A stretch of DNA of 64,000 nt from Propionibacteriales bacterium (GCA_026392455.1 JAPLCB010000008.1:310001-374000); one strand, 5' to 3'. Shown: positions 43,758 through 52,723, counted from the stretch's first letter. Made by a program: numbers and translations. The notes: generated from the sequence alone by a model not told the origin.

Positions 43758-46619
43758 GTGAGTACGACCACGACCTTGATCCTCGGCTTGATCCTGAACG
43801 CCGCCACCTTGCCGTTCGCGGCGAAGCGCGTGGTCTTCCTGATCCGGCTGATCACTGGTGGTAAGCCGGCGCCCGACCGTATCGAGGGAGTCACCTCGCG
43901 CCTGAACAAGGCGCTCAAGAACCAGCTGGTCGAAGTGCTCGGGCAGAAGAAGCTGCTCAAGTGGTCGATCCCGGGCATCGCGCACTCCTTCGTGATGTAC
44001 GCGTTCCTGATCCTCGGCACCGTGTACGTCGAGGCCTACGGGATCCTGCTCTCCCGCAACCCGGAGTGGAAGATCCCGGTCGTCGGCGACTGGTGGATCC
44101 TCGGCTTCGGCCAGGACCTGATCGGCGTGCTCTGCCTCGTCGGCCTGGCGATCTTCGCCCTGATCCGGTTCAAGAACCAGCCCGCCAAGCTCGGCCGCAA
44201 GTCCCGGTTCAAGGGCTCGCACACCGGTGGCGCCTGGGTCGTCCTGATCATGATCTTCAACGTCATCTGGACGATGTTCCTGTTCCGCGGCGCCGCTGCC
44301 GCCGGGGACAACCTGCCCTACAGCTCGAGCTCGGCCTTCTTCTCGCACGCGATCGGCAACCTGCTCGACGGCCTGTCCGAGCACGCGCTGGAGATCTTCG
44401 AGGGCGTCGGCCTGCTGCTGCACATCGGCGTGATGCTGGTGTTCCTGATCATCGTGCTCAACTCCAAGCACCTGCACATCTTCGTGGCGCCGATCAACAT
44501 CATGTTCAAGCGCCCCGACGGCCCCAGCGCGCTCGGTGCCGTCAAGCCGATGATGGCCGACGGCAAGATGATCACCCTGGACGACGTCGAGGACCTCGAC
44601 GAGGACACGGTCCTGGGCATCGGCTCCATCGAGGACTTCTCGTGGAAGGGCCTGCTCGACATGGCCAGCTGCACCGAGTGCGGCCGCTGCCAGTCCCAGT
44701 GCCCGGCCTGGAACACCGAGAAGCCGCTGTCCCCGAAGATGCTGATCATGAACGCGCGCGACCACGCGTTCGCGAAGGCGCCGTACCTGATGGCCGACGA
44801 GGCCGCCCGCGAGGCGATGACCGACGAGCAGAAGGCGACGTACCAGGTCGACCGTCCGCTGGTCGGCGTCTCCGAAGGTGAGTACGCCTGGCACCCGGAC
44901 GGTGGCGCGATCATCGACAACGACGTGCTCTGGTCCTGCACCAACTGTGGCGCCTGCGTGAACCAGTGCCCGGTCGACATCGAGCACGTCGACCACATCG
45001 TCGACATGCGCCGGTACCAGGTGCTCGTCGAGGCGAACTTCCCGGCCGAGCTCAACGGCCTGTTCAAGGGCCTGGAGAACAAGGGCAACCCCTGGAACAT
45101 GAACCCGAACGCCCGGATGGAATGGGCCCAGGGTCTCGACTTCCCGGTCAAGGTCGTCGGTGAGGATGTCGAGGACCTCGACTCCGTCGACTGGCTCTTC
45201 TGGGTCGGCTGCGCCGGCGCCTACGAGGAGCGCGCCAAGAAGACCACCCGCGCCGTGGCCGAGCTGTTCCACCTGGCCGGCGTCGAGTTCGCCGTCCTGG
45301 GCAACGGCGAGACCTGCACCGGCGACTCCGCGCGCCGGGCCGGCAACGAGTTCGTCTACCAGGCACTCGCGCAGGAGAACATCGCGACGCTGACCGAGAC
45401 GAAGGCCAAGAAGGTCGTCTCCACCTGCCCGCACTGCATGAACACGTTGAAGAACGAGTACAAGCAGCTCGGCCTCGAGCTCGAGGTCGTCCACCACACC
45501 CAGCTGCTCAACCGCCTGGTGCGGGAGAAGAAGCTGACTCCGGTCGCTGCCGAGGGTGGCGCCCGCTCGATCACCTACCACGACCCGTGCTTCCTGGGCC
45601 GTCACAACCAGGTCTACTCGCCGCCGCGCGAGCTGCTGGAGATCATCCCCGGGGCCGAGCTCAAGGAGATGCCCCGCAACTCCGAGAAGTCCTTCTGCTG
45701 TGGTGCCGGCGGCGCCCGGATGTGGATGGAAGAGACCATCGGCGAGCGGATCAACGTCAACCGTACGCAGGAAGCCGTCGCCACCGGTGCCGAGCAGATC
45801 GCCGTCGGGTGCCCGTTCTGCCGCACGATGCTCGAGGACGGTCTGGCCGGTGAGATCGATGCCGGTCGCGCCGACTCGGACGTCGAGGTCCTCGACGTCG
45901 CCCAGATGTTGCTGGCATCGGTGAAGGGCGAGGCCCGGAAGAAGAAGTCGGACTCCACGCCGAAGGTCGCGAAGGCCGCCGCGGCTCCGGCCGCTGCCCC
46001 GGCCGAGGCAGCCCCGGCTCCGGCGGCCGGTGGTTCGCTCTTCGACACCCCGGCACCAGAAACCGCGAAGCCGGCCGGTGGTTCGCTCTTCGACACCCCG
46101 GCACCAGAAGCCGCGAAGCCGGCCGGTGGTTCGCTCTTCGACGTCGCGCCGACCGAGGCCCCGGCTGCGCCCGCAGCCCCCAAGGCCGAGGAAGCCGCAG
46201 CCCCGGCTGCCCCAGCGACCGACCTGGGCGGCGGCTCGCTGTTCGACGTCGCGCCGACCGAGGCTCCGGCGGCGCCGGCCACGGCGGAGACCCCGGCCCC
46301 AGCTGAAGCGGCGCAAGCGGAGGCAGCTCCTGCCGCTGCGGCACCGGCAGCCCCGGTCGCTGACCTGAGCAGCGGGTCGCTCTTCGACCTCCCGGCACCC
46401 GAGGCAGCGGCCCCGGCTGCTGCACCGGTCGCCGAGCCGGCGGTCGCCGAGCCGGCGGTCGAGGAAGAGGCAGCGGAGGCCGAGGCGGAGCCCGAGGCTG
46501 AGGCGACTGAGCCCGAGGCTCCGAAGGCAGAGGCTCCGAAGCCGGCGAGCTCGGGCGAGGCCAACCAGCCGAAGACCGATGCCAACATCAACGACGCTGG
46601 TTCGCTGTTCGACTTGTGA
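43758..46619 (+). CDS. Membrane Fe-S (CCG-domain) oxidoreductase with C-terminal SLFD repeats
   Basis: A 953-residue electron-transfer protein of the HdrD/GlpC-like type (like mycobacterial Rv0338c). Residues 1-250 contain about five membrane helices and NarI-like cytochrome-type segments. Two [4Fe-4S] motifs, CTECGRCQSQCP (~304) and CTNCGACVNQCP (~393), are followed by two CCG domains with CPHCMNTLK, CFLGRHNQ and CCGAGGARMW (~646), binding further clusters. The last ~200 residues are Ala/Pro/Glu-rich and carry GGSLFD four times, then SSGSLFD and AGSLFDL at the very end. GTG start 43758 with GGAG. It probably transfers electrons from a soluble donor to a quinone. It stands alone, followed by a terminator. 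Confidence 0.9.
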   Translation: MSTTTTLILGLILNAATLPFAAKRVVFLIRLITGGKPAPDRIEGVTSRLNKALKNQLVEVLGQKKLLKWSIPGIAHSFVMYAFLILGTVYVEAYGILLSRNPEWKIPVVGDWWILGFGQDLIGVLCLVGLAIFALIRFKNQPAKLGRKSRFKGSHTGGAWVVLIMIFNVIWTMFLFRGAAAAGDNLPYSSSSAFFSHAIGNLLDGLSEHALEIFEGVGLLLHIGVMLVFLIIVLNSKHLHIFVAPINIMFKRPDGPSALGAVKPMMADGKMITLDDVEDLDEDTVLGIGSIEDFSWKGLLDMASCTECGRCQSQCPAWNTEKPLSPKMLIMNARDHAFAKAPYLMADEAAREAMTDEQKATYQVDRPLVGVSEGEYAWHPDGGAIIDNDVLWSCTNCGACVNQCPVDIEHVDHIVDMRRYQVLVEANFPAELNGLFKGLENKGNPWNMNPNARMEWAQGLDFPVKVVGEDVEDLDSVDWLFWVGCAGAYEERAKKTTRAVAELFHLAGVEFAVLGNGETCTGDSARRAGNEFVYQALAQENIATLTETKAKKVVSTCPHCMNTLKNEYKQLGLELEVVHHTQLLNRLVREKKLTPVAAEGGARSITYHDPCFLGRHNQVYSPPRELLEIIPGAELKEMPRNSEKSFCCGAGGARMWMEETIGERINVNRTQEAVATGAEQIAVGCPFCRTMLEDGLAGEIDAGRADSDVEVLDVAQMLLASVKGEARKKKSDSTPKVAKAAAAPAAAPAEAAPAPAAGGSLFDTPAPETAKPAGGSLFDTPAPEAAKPAGGSLFDVAPTEAPAAPAAPKAEEAAAPAAPATDLGGGSLFDVAPTEAPAAPATAETPAPAEAAQAEAAPAAAAPAAPVADLSSGSLFDLPAPEAAAPAAAPVAEPAVAEPAVEEEAAEAEAEPEAEATEPEAPKAEAPKPASSGEANQPKTDANINDAGSLFDL

Positions 46620-46651
46620 TCGACGCTGGCTGAGCGATCTGTGATCGTCAG

Positions 46652-46689
46652 CGAAGGGCCGGTTCGTCATCCGACGGGCCGGCCCTTCG
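46652..46689 (+). terminator. Terminator hairpin of the Fe-S reductase gene
   Basis: CGAAGGGCCGG (46652-46662) pairs perfectly with 46679-46689, an 11-bp stem with a 16-nt loop that can extend inward, 33 nt after the stop codon. Confidence 0.85.
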
Positions 46690-46720
46690 TCGTTCCTGGG
46701 CGCCGGGCGCCGTCCGGCGG

Positions 46721-47044
46721 GCGCCCCAACCGCTGCCAATGTCACGGATGGGCCAGCTGAACATCCCGGCGGTCACATCGGCGACAATTGCAGGAGTCCG
46801 GGCCAGGCCCGACCAGATTCCTACGGCGCGCGCCCCAACCGCTGCCAATGTCGCAGGTGGGCCAGCTGAGCATCCCGGCGGTCCCATCGGCGACATATGC
46901 AGGAGCCCGGGCCAGGCCCGACCAGATTCCTACGGCGCGCGCCCCAACCGCTGCCAATGTCGCAGGTGGGACGGCTGAGCATCCCGGCGGTCCCATCGGC
47001 GACAATTGCAGGAGTCCGAGCCGGCCCCGACCAGATTCCTACGG
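46721..47044. repeat. Threefold 109-bp tandem repeat, two hairpins per unit
   Basis: Units begin at 46721, 46830 and 46939 (period 109) with GCGCCCCAACCGCTGCCAAT; the last unit ends near 47044. Each unit contains an inverted repeat pairing TGTCGC(A)GGTGGG(A/C)C with GTCCCATCGGCGACA (15 bp, two mismatches in unit 3) and a second pairing AGGAGTC/CGGGCC with GGCCCG/GATTCCT around a single-base loop. Units differ by a few bases. The array occupies the 424-bp gap between the Fe-S reductase terminator and the S15 hydrolase gene and ends 60 bp before its start. Nothing else is seen in this 485-bp gene-free stretch. Confidence 0.9.
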
Positions 47045-47104
47045 TGGCGTAACTTCGCGCCGCGGGCCTTCGTTGATCTCCCGACACACGGGAGGAAACA
47101 CTCA

Positions 47105-49096
47105 ATGCGCACGCTCACCCGCCTGACCGCTGCTTCGGTCGCCACCTTGATCCTGTCCACCGGCGCCTACGCAGCCGTGACCGGCATCGACCTGACGGCA
47201 GCGTCGGACAGCTCCCGGAGCGCGGCAGGAGCGTCCGAAGCACCGGTGACCCCGAACCCCGCCGCGACCAGCAGGTCGCGTGGCGCCACGGAGACCGGCC
47301 GGGCCGAACGCGCGAAGGGCAGCAGCGCGAGCAGCCGGGCCGGAGCCTGGAAGCCGCGCGGCGAGACCTACCCGAAGACCGTCACCGTCAGCGAGCTGGC
47401 GATCCCGATGGACGACGGCGTCGTCCTGCGCGGCGACCTGATCCTGCCCGCGGACGCGGACGGCAACGCCATCGACAAGAAGTTCCCGGTGATCGCCACG
47501 ATCACCGCCTACAACAAGGGCATCCAGCAGTACGCCGGCGGCCTGGCCGGCGGCGACCCGACGTACCTGGTCAAGCGTGGCTACGCCCAGCTCACGGTGG
47601 ACTCCCGCGGCACCGGCACCTCGGCCGGCCAGTGGTGCGCTTTCTGCACCCGGGAGGACAAGGACTTCACCGCCGTCATGCAGTGGGCCCACGAGCAGGC
47701 GTGGAGCAACGGCAGCACCGCGATGGCCGGGCCGTCCTACATGGGCATCGCGCAGATGTTCGCGGCTGCCGGTCGCCCCGACGGTCTGAAGGCGATCTTC
47801 CCGCAGGTCCCCGCGGCCGACGTCTACCGGGACGTCGTTGCCTCCGGAGGTCAGCTCGACGTCGGATTCATCCCCCTCTGGCTCGGCCTGGTCACCGCGA
47901 CCGGGTTGATCCCTCCGATGACACCACCGACGGACGCCTCCGGGTTGACCACGCTGCTGGAGCACCTGACCGGAGCCGGCACCTTCACCGTCCCGCTGGT
48001 CCTGAAGGCCTTCACCGGCCAGGAACCTGCCTACGACGGCGACTTCTACAAGCAGCGCTCACCGATCAACGTGGCCAGCCGGATCAACGTGCCGACCTTC
48101 TTCGTCAGCGGCGAGTACGACCTGTTCCAGCGTGGAACCCCGCTGCTGTTCGAGAACCTGCAGAAGCGGGGCGTCCCGACGAAGATGATCATCGGCCCGT
48201 GGAACCACCTCCAGGCCTCCGGTGGCGACGAGGTCGGCAAGGCCGGGCTCGGGTCGTTGTCCGAGCTCAAGCTCCGCTGGTTCGACCACTACGTCAAGGG
48301 CATCGCGGACCCGGCTCTCGACGGGGACATCCCCCCGATCACCTACTACGAGCAGGGCACCGGCGCGTGGCGCACGGCCCGGACCTGGGTCGGCGACCGC
48401 TCCGCCGCGACGTACCGCCTGTCCGGGACGTCGCAGACCGGCTCGACCGACGGCGCCCTGACCCAGGGAAAGGTCACGACCGGCAGCTCGTCGGTCTTCC
48501 CGGTCCCGGTCTCCGGCCTCTGCACCCGCTCCACGGACCAGTGGACCGCGGGGGCGTTGAGCATGGGGGGCTTCCCGAACCCGTGCAACACCGACAACGC
48601 CTTCAACGACCGGTCCGGCGTGGTCTTCAAGACCGCTCCGCTCACCCGGGCCGTCGCGCTCCAGGGACCGATCAACGCCCGGCTGTACGTCGAGAGCACC
48701 AGCGGCGACGGGATGCTCTCGGTGGCCCTGGAGGACGAGGCCCCCGACGGCACCGTCACCCGGCTCTCCGGCGGCTGGCAGGTCATCTCGCACCGGGCCT
48801 TGGACCGGTCCCGGTCCCGTTACCTCGACGGCAAGCTGATCCAGCCGTTCCACCCCTTCACCAAGGCGGCCCAGGCCAAGCTCCCCGCCGGGCAGGTCGC
48901 CCCCGTGGATGTCGAGATCTTCCCGACCGGGGCGAAGCTCCTGCCGGGTCACCGGCTCCGGATCGCCGTCCAGTCGTTCGACGTGCCGCACCTGGCACCG
49001 ATCCTGCCGGACCTGCTGAGCACGCTCACGGTGATCACGGTGCACAACTCGGCGCAGTATCCGTCGGAGATCACCATTCCGGGACGGCTCAACTAG
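47105..49096 (+). CDS. Secreted CocE/NonD-type alpha/beta hydrolase (peptidase S15)
   Basis: A 663-residue exported hydrolase of the X-Pro dipeptidyl-peptidase/cocaine-esterase family. Signal peptide MRTLTRLTAASVATLILSTG (then AYA), an Ala/Ser/Arg-rich linker to about residue 75, the alpha/beta-hydrolase fold with nucleophile elbow GPSYMG (Ser about 209), acid in SGEYDLFQRG, and histidine in GPWNHLQ. The C-terminal jelly-roll (X-Pro C-domain) is indicated by PITYYEQGTGAWRTARTW and GVVFKTAPLTRAVALQGPIN. The ATG at 47105 follows GGGAGGAAA. Substrate unknown (ester or Xaa-Pro peptide). Its promoter region is the 109-bp repeat array. Confidence 0.9.
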   Translation: MRTLTRLTAASVATLILSTGAYAAVTGIDLTAASDSSRSAAGASEAPVTPNPAATSRSRGATETGRAERAKGSSASSRAGAWKPRGETYPKTVTVSELAIPMDDGVVLRGDLILPADADGNAIDKKFPVIATITAYNKGIQQYAGGLAGGDPTYLVKRGYAQLTVDSRGTGTSAGQWCAFCTREDKDFTAVMQWAHEQAWSNGSTAMAGPSYMGIAQMFAAAGRPDGLKAIFPQVPAADVYRDVVASGGQLDVGFIPLWLGLVTATGLIPPMTPPTDASGLTTLLEHLTGAGTFTVPLVLKAFTGQEPAYDGDFYKQRSPINVASRINVPTFFVSGEYDLFQRGTPLLFENLQKRGVPTKMIIGPWNHLQASGGDEVGKAGLGSLSELKLRWFDHYVKGIADPALDGDIPPITYYEQGTGAWRTARTWVGDRSAATYRLSGTSQTGSTDGALTQGKVTTGSSSVFPVPVSGLCTRSTDQWTAGALSMGGFPNPCNTDNAFNDRSGVVFKTAPLTRAVALQGPINARLYVESTSGDGMLSVALEDEAPDGTVTRLSGGWQVISHRALDRSRSRYLDGKLIQPFHPFTKAAQAKLPAGQVAPVDVEIFPTGAKLLPGHRLRIAVQSFDVPHLAPILPDLLSTLTVITVHNSAQYPSEITIPGRLN

Positions 49097-49110
49097 GCCG
49101 ACCGGATTGG

Positions 49111-49224
49111 GGTTTCGAGGCTCGCTCGCTCGCACCTCAACCAGCAGGAAGCAGCGCTCGCACCTCGACGAACGACTGCTGGTTGAGGTGCGGCCGCGCT
49201 AGCGGTCGCCTCGAAACCCGTTGA
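49111..49224. repeat. Dispersed palindromic repeat, copies D1 and D2 (inverted pair)
   Basis: D1 (49111-49145) reads GGTTTCGAGGCTCGCTCG then CTCGCACCTCAACCAGC, the inverse orientation; D2 (49177-49224) reads CTGCTGGTTGAGGTGCGG and ends CCTCGAAACCCGTTGAC. They form an inverted pair between the convergent S15 hydrolase and dcd genes and may serve as a bidirectional terminator. Confidence 0.85.
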
Positions 49225-49231
49225 CCGACGC

Positions 49232-49807
49232 TCAGATCTTGGTGCGGTGGAAGTTCGCGTACGACTTCGACGCCGTCGGACCACGCTGACCCTGGTAGCG
49301 CGAGCCGTACTTCTCCGAGCCGTACGGGTGCTGCGCAGGCGAGGAGAGCCGGAAGAAGCAGAGCTGCCCGATCTTCATACCCGGGTAGAGCTTGATCGGC
49401 AGCGTCGCCACGTTGGCGAGCTCCAGGGTGACGTGTCCGCTGAAGCCCGGATCGACGAAGCCGGCGGTGGCGTGCGTGAGCAGCCCGAGGCGCCCCAACG
49501 AGGACTTGCCCTCGACCCGAGCAGCCACATCGTCAGGCAGCGTGCAGACCTCGTACGTCGACCCGAGCACGAACTCGCCGGGGTGCAGGATGAACGCCTC
49601 GTCACCCTCCGGCTCGACCTCACGGGTCAGGTCGGCCTGCTCGATCGCCGGGTCGATGTGCGGGTAGCGGTGGTTCTCGAAGACCCGGAAGTAGCGGTCG
49701 AGCCGGATGTCGATGCTGGAGGGCTGGATCATCGCCTCGTCGTACGGTTCGACGCTGATCCGCTTGGCTTCGATTTCGGCGAGGATGTCGCGATCGGAGA
49801 GGAGCAC
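49232..49807 (-). CDS. dcd: dCTP deaminase (probably dUMP-forming, bifunctional)
   Basis: A 191-residue trimeric enzyme of the dUTPase fold converting dCTP to dUTP (and, in actinobacteria, on to dUMP) for thymidylate synthesis. Starts [20 protein letters not shown]; conserved [10 protein letters not shown] (about residues 100-110), [17 protein letters not shown] with the catalytic-region Asp and Glu, and the C-terminal lid ([20 protein letters not shown]) are complete. The length equals the bifunctional Mycobacterium tuberculosis Dcd (190). The GTG at 49805-49807 is the start. It diverges from an SGNH hydrolase gene, with 34 bp between starts. Confidence 0.96.
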   Translation of the reverse strand: MLLSDRDILAEIEAKRISVEPYDEAMIQPSSIDIRLDRYFRVFENHRYPHIDPAIEQADLTREVEPEGDEAFILHPGEFVLGSTYEVCTLPDDVAARVEGKSSLGRLGLLTHATAGFVDPGFSGHVTLELANVATLPIKLYPGMKIGQLCFFRLSSPAQHPYGSEKYGSRYQGQRGPTASKSYANFHRTKI

Positions 49808-49841
49808 GCGGACAACCTACCGGGACTCTTAGGGTGTCTCC

Positions 49842-50615
49842 ATGGCGTTCCACCGATACGTCGCCCTGGGCGACTCGTTCACCGAAGGGGTCGGCGACCC
49901 CGATGCTGGCCGGCCCAACGGCCTGCGCGGCTGGGCAGACCGTGTTGCCGAGGTCCTGTCGGTCCAGCCGGGGGCCGACGACTTCGGTTACGCGAACCTG
50001 GCGATCCGCGGCCGCAAGCTGCGCCAGATCACGCAGGAACAGGTCCGACCAGCCATCGCCCTTCGGCCGGACCTGGTGACGATCCACGCGGGCGCCAACG
50101 ACGTTCTGCGGCCCAAGGTGGATCTCGACGGCCTGGCCGACCAGTACGACGACGCCGTCGGCCGACTGGCCGCGACGGGGGCCACGGTCGTCCTGTTCAC
50201 GATCTTCGACCCCGGCGGCTCGGGGATCTACGGCGCTCTGCGTGGCCGGATGGCGATCTTCAACGAGCTGGTTCGCGAGATCAGTGATCGGCACCGGACG
50301 ACCCTGGTCGACATGTGGCGGATGCGGGACCCCGACCACGCCGAGGTCTTCGACACCGACCGGATGCACCTGAACAGCTACGGCCACCAGCACATCGCGT
50401 TCGCGGTCCTCGACGCGCTCGGTGTCACGCACGAGGTGGAGCCCCTGGGGCGGCCGGTCAGACCGGCGCTCAGCCGACGCGAGCAGGCCGAGGCGAACAT
50501 CGTCTGGACCCGCGACTTCCTGGGTCCGTGGATCCACCGCCGGCTGACCGGACGGTCATCGGGCGACACCGTCGAGATCAAGCGCCCGGCGCTGGCGCCG
50601 ATCGAGGCCCCCTAG
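49842..50615 (+). CDS. SGNH/GDSL-family hydrolase
   Basis: A 257-residue esterase-fold protein with block I GDSFTEG (Ser12), block III GAND (about residue 86), and block V DRMHLN with the catalytic His about 180. No signal peptide is visible, so it is cytoplasmic. C-terminal ~60 residues are basic and Pro-rich. Substrate may be an acyl or acetyl ester. A paralogue lies at 57212-58000. Its stop is 2 nt from the convergent FKBP-gene stop, with no room for a terminator. Confidence 0.88.
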   Translation: MAFHRYVALGDSFTEGVGDPDAGRPNGLRGWADRVAEVLSVQPGADDFGYANLAIRGRKLRQITQEQVRPAIALRPDLVTIHAGANDVLRPKVDLDGLADQYDDAVGRLAATGATVVLFTIFDPGGSGIYGALRGRMAIFNELVREISDRHRTTLVDMWRMRDPDHAEVFDTDRMHLNSYGHQHIAFAVLDALGVTHEVEPLGRPVRPALSRREQAEANIVWTRDFLGPWIHRRLTGRSSGDTVEIKRPALAPIEAP

Positions 50616-50617
50616 GA

Positions 50618-51571
50618 CTAGCGCTGGGTCGCCTGGATCTCGATCACGATCAGCAACGTGTCGCTCGCGCTGATCCCTGCGGACTCGGCTCCGGCCGCGC
50701 CGTACCCGAACTCGGGGGGCACCGCGACCAGCAGCTGGGCACCGGCCCGTTGTCCGACGATCGCTGCGGTGAATCCGGGGACGAAGTCGTTGGTGCGGTA
50801 GGAGACCGGCTTCTTCCCCGGGCCGTAGGTCTCGGAGACGACCTTGCCGCTCCCGGCGACCACCAGCTTGTAGTTGAGCGTGACCAGGTCGCCGGCACGC
50901 ACCACCGAGCCGGTTCCGGGCGTGATCGGGTCGACCAGGACACCGTCGGGCGCGGAGACCGACGTGGCGTCGACGACCGGGGATCGCTGACCCCGGAAGG
51001 TCACCGCCGGGGCATCCGCCCAGGTCCGGGTCACCGGACGCTTGGCCACCTCGGCGACATCGGTGACCACGACGATCCCGTCGCTGGCCGCCAGTCCTGC
51101 CGCCGGGCTGCCCTCGGGCCCGAAAAGCTCGGAGGCCGGCGCGACAGCCACGACCCGCGACCCGAACCGAACGCATCCGGTTCCGGCGTCCGCGATCCGC
51201 GACCCCTGACCCCCGACGGTGGTCGTGCTCGTCTGCCGGCTGATCAGGTCCCCGTTGCGGCCGTTGAAGACGCTGACGGTCGCGTTCACCGTGCTGCCCG
51301 CCCTGGTCGGCTTGCCGGAACCGGTGGTCACGACCGTGCGCTCCAACCCGACGGGCCGCAACGGCTCGGCAAAGGTAGCGGTCGCCTCGCCCCCGAAGTC
51401 ACCGACCACGGACACCGAGTCGCTGGACGGCCCGGAACTGAAACCGCAACCGGTGTCCTTGGTCGGCCCGCTCGCCGCAGCCGGTCCGTCGTCACCGCCG
51501 CACCCCGCCAGGGCGAGCGCGGCGGTGATCAGGCCGGCTGCGGCCAACGACCTCGGACGGACCTGCTTCAC
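50618..51571 (-). CDS. FKBP-type peptidyl-prolyl isomerase lipoprotein, degenerate-then-canonical
   Basis: A 317-residue lipoprotein (signal VKQVRPRSLAAAGLITAALA, lipobox ALAGC, Cys about residue 23). Two FKBP-like domains: the first (about 50-170) is degenerate, with VTVFNG-like VSVFNGRNGDLIS and ELFGPEGSPAAGL but no clear active-site set; the second (about 195-317) is canonical with VRAGDLVTLNYKL, FVPGFTAAIVGQRAGAQLLV, PPEFGYGAAG. It would speed folding of extracytoplasmic proteins. GTG 51571 lies 5 nt after the stop of the partner gene (51577-52545), whose domains are in the reverse order. Confidence 0.85.
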   Translation of the reverse strand: MKQVRPRSLAAAGLITAALALAGCGGDDGPAAASGPTKDTGCGFSSGPSSDSVSVVGDFGGEATATFAEPLRPVGLERTVVTTGSGKPTRAGSTVNATVSVFNGRNGDLISRQTSTTTVGGQGSRIADAGTGCVRFGSRVVAVAPASELFGPEGSPAAGLAASDGIVVVTDVAEVAKRPVTRTWADAPAVTFRGQRSPVVDATSVSAPDGVLVDPITPGTGSVVRAGDLVTLNYKLVVAGSGKVVSETYGPGKKPVSYRTNDFVPGFTAAIVGQRAGAQLLVAVPPEFGYGAAGAESAGISASDTLLIVIEIQATQR

Positions 51572-51576
51572 CGAGC

Positions 51577-52545
51577 TCAGCTCTTGGGCAGCGTCAGCGT
51601 CGGGGCTGCGGTGCCGTTGAAGGTCACGGTCGGGGCGTCGTCCCAGGCCTTCGTGGCCGGCAGTGCCGCCGGCGCGACCGGGGCGACCGTCTTGATGAGG
51701 TCGGTGACCAGGACCAGCGAGTCGTTGGCCTTGATCCCGGCCGACGGGTTGCCGGCTGCGCCGAACATCGCCTTGGCCGGGAAGGTGGTCACCACCCGGG
51801 AGCCGACCTTGATGCAGCTCAGGCCGGCCTGGAACTGCTCGGGGACGTTCTGGTCGCCGACCTTGAGGGTGCCCGGGGAGCTGTCGATCAGCTTGCCGGT
51901 GCGGCCGTTGAAGATCGTGATCAGCAGGTTGACGTTGTCGCCGGCCTTGGTCTTGGCTCCGGAGCCCGTCTTCACCACAGTGCGCTGCAGCGTGGTCGCC
52001 TTCAGCGGCTTGGCGAAGGTCGCCGTGGCCTTCTTGCCGAACGCACCGGCCACCGTGACCGAGTTGCTCAGGGCGCCGGGCTTGGCGTCGCACTGCTTGA
52101 TCTCCAGACCGGTCGCCTTGATCTCGATCACGAAGACGAGGGTGTCGGTGCCGGCGATCCCGGCGCTGGGCTGACCGGCGGCGCCGTACCCGAACTCGGG
52201 CGGGATCCCGACGACGACCTGAGCGCCGACCTTCTGGCCGACGAGGGCGGCGCCGAAACCGGGGACGACACCATCGGTCGTGAAGGTCGCCGGCTGCTTG
52301 CCGTAGCTCTGGTCGAAGACCTCGCCGTTGGTCCAGTTGGTGCCCTGGTAGTCGACGGTGACCGAGTCACCGGACTGGACGACGGCTCCGGTGCCTTCCT
52401 TGAGCACCTTCAGCACGAGCTCGGTCGGCGCCTTGGCGCCGCTGTCCTTCACGGTGTCCTTCTTGTCGCCACAGGCAGCGAGGCCGAGCAGCAGGCTGCA
52501 CACGGCAATGGGCACCAACAGGCGCAGGCGGGCGGTCCGTGACAT
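51577..52545 (-). CDS. FKBP-type peptidyl-prolyl isomerase lipoprotein, canonical-then-degenerate
   Basis: A 322-residue lipoprotein (MSRTARLRLLVPIAVCSLLL, lipobox GLAAC, Cys25). The first FKBP domain (about 40-145) is canonical: VQSGDSVTVDYQGTNW, EVFDQSYGKQPATF, VVPGFGAALVGQKVGAQVVV, PPEFGYGAAGQPSAGI. The second (about 155-285) is degenerate: NVNLLITIFNGRTGKLIDSS, SRVVTTFPAKAMFGAAGNPS. First gene of a pair with the neighbouring lipoprotein, in mirrored domain order. Upstream is the tRNA-Gly gene. Confidence 0.88.
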   Translation of the reverse strand: MSRTARLRLLVPIAVCSLLLGLAACGDKKDTVKDSGAKAPTELVLKVLKEGTGAVVQSGDSVTVDYQGTNWTNGEVFDQSYGKQPATFTTDGVVPGFGAALVGQKVGAQVVVGIPPEFGYGAAGQPSAGIAGTDTLVFVIEIKATGLEIKQCDAKPGALSNSVTVAGAFGKKATATFAKPLKATTLQRTVVKTGSGAKTKAGDNVNLLITIFNGRTGKLIDSSPGTLKVGDQNVPEQFQAGLSCIKVGSRVVTTFPAKAMFGAAGNPSAGIKANDSLVLVTDLIKTVAPVAPAALPATKAWDDAPTVTFNGTAAPTLTLPKS

Positions 52546-52723
52546 CGGGAACTCGTTTCGCAGGGGGCTCGGATCGGGCGACCCCGCGGTGAAGTCCGAG
52601 GGAGTCCGGGACAGTGTGCCAAAGACACCTGAGTTGGCGCTGAAAACCGTCGCAGACGTGGACGCGTGCGCCGGCCGGGCCGGGTCGGCTACGATCTCTC
52701 CTCGTCGCCTGTGAAGGCGACAT

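Noticed and set aside
45960-46619. SLFD repeats as sliding-clamp binding motifs
   Set aside because: Clamp motifs need a Q-L-x-L/F type consensus; these lack the leading glutamine and sit on a membrane electron-transfer protein, so the likeness is superficial.
43629-46745. 1038-codon minus-strand frame opposite the Fe-S reductase
   Set aside because: Antisense to a gene with two ferredoxin motifs and CCG domains; its Arg/Leu/Gly-rich translation reflects codon bias.
46721-47044. 109-bp tandem repeat as a CRISPR array or minisatellite gene
   Set aside because: No unique spacer between units, and the open frames through it are short and incompatible between copies; a structured repeat is the better reading.
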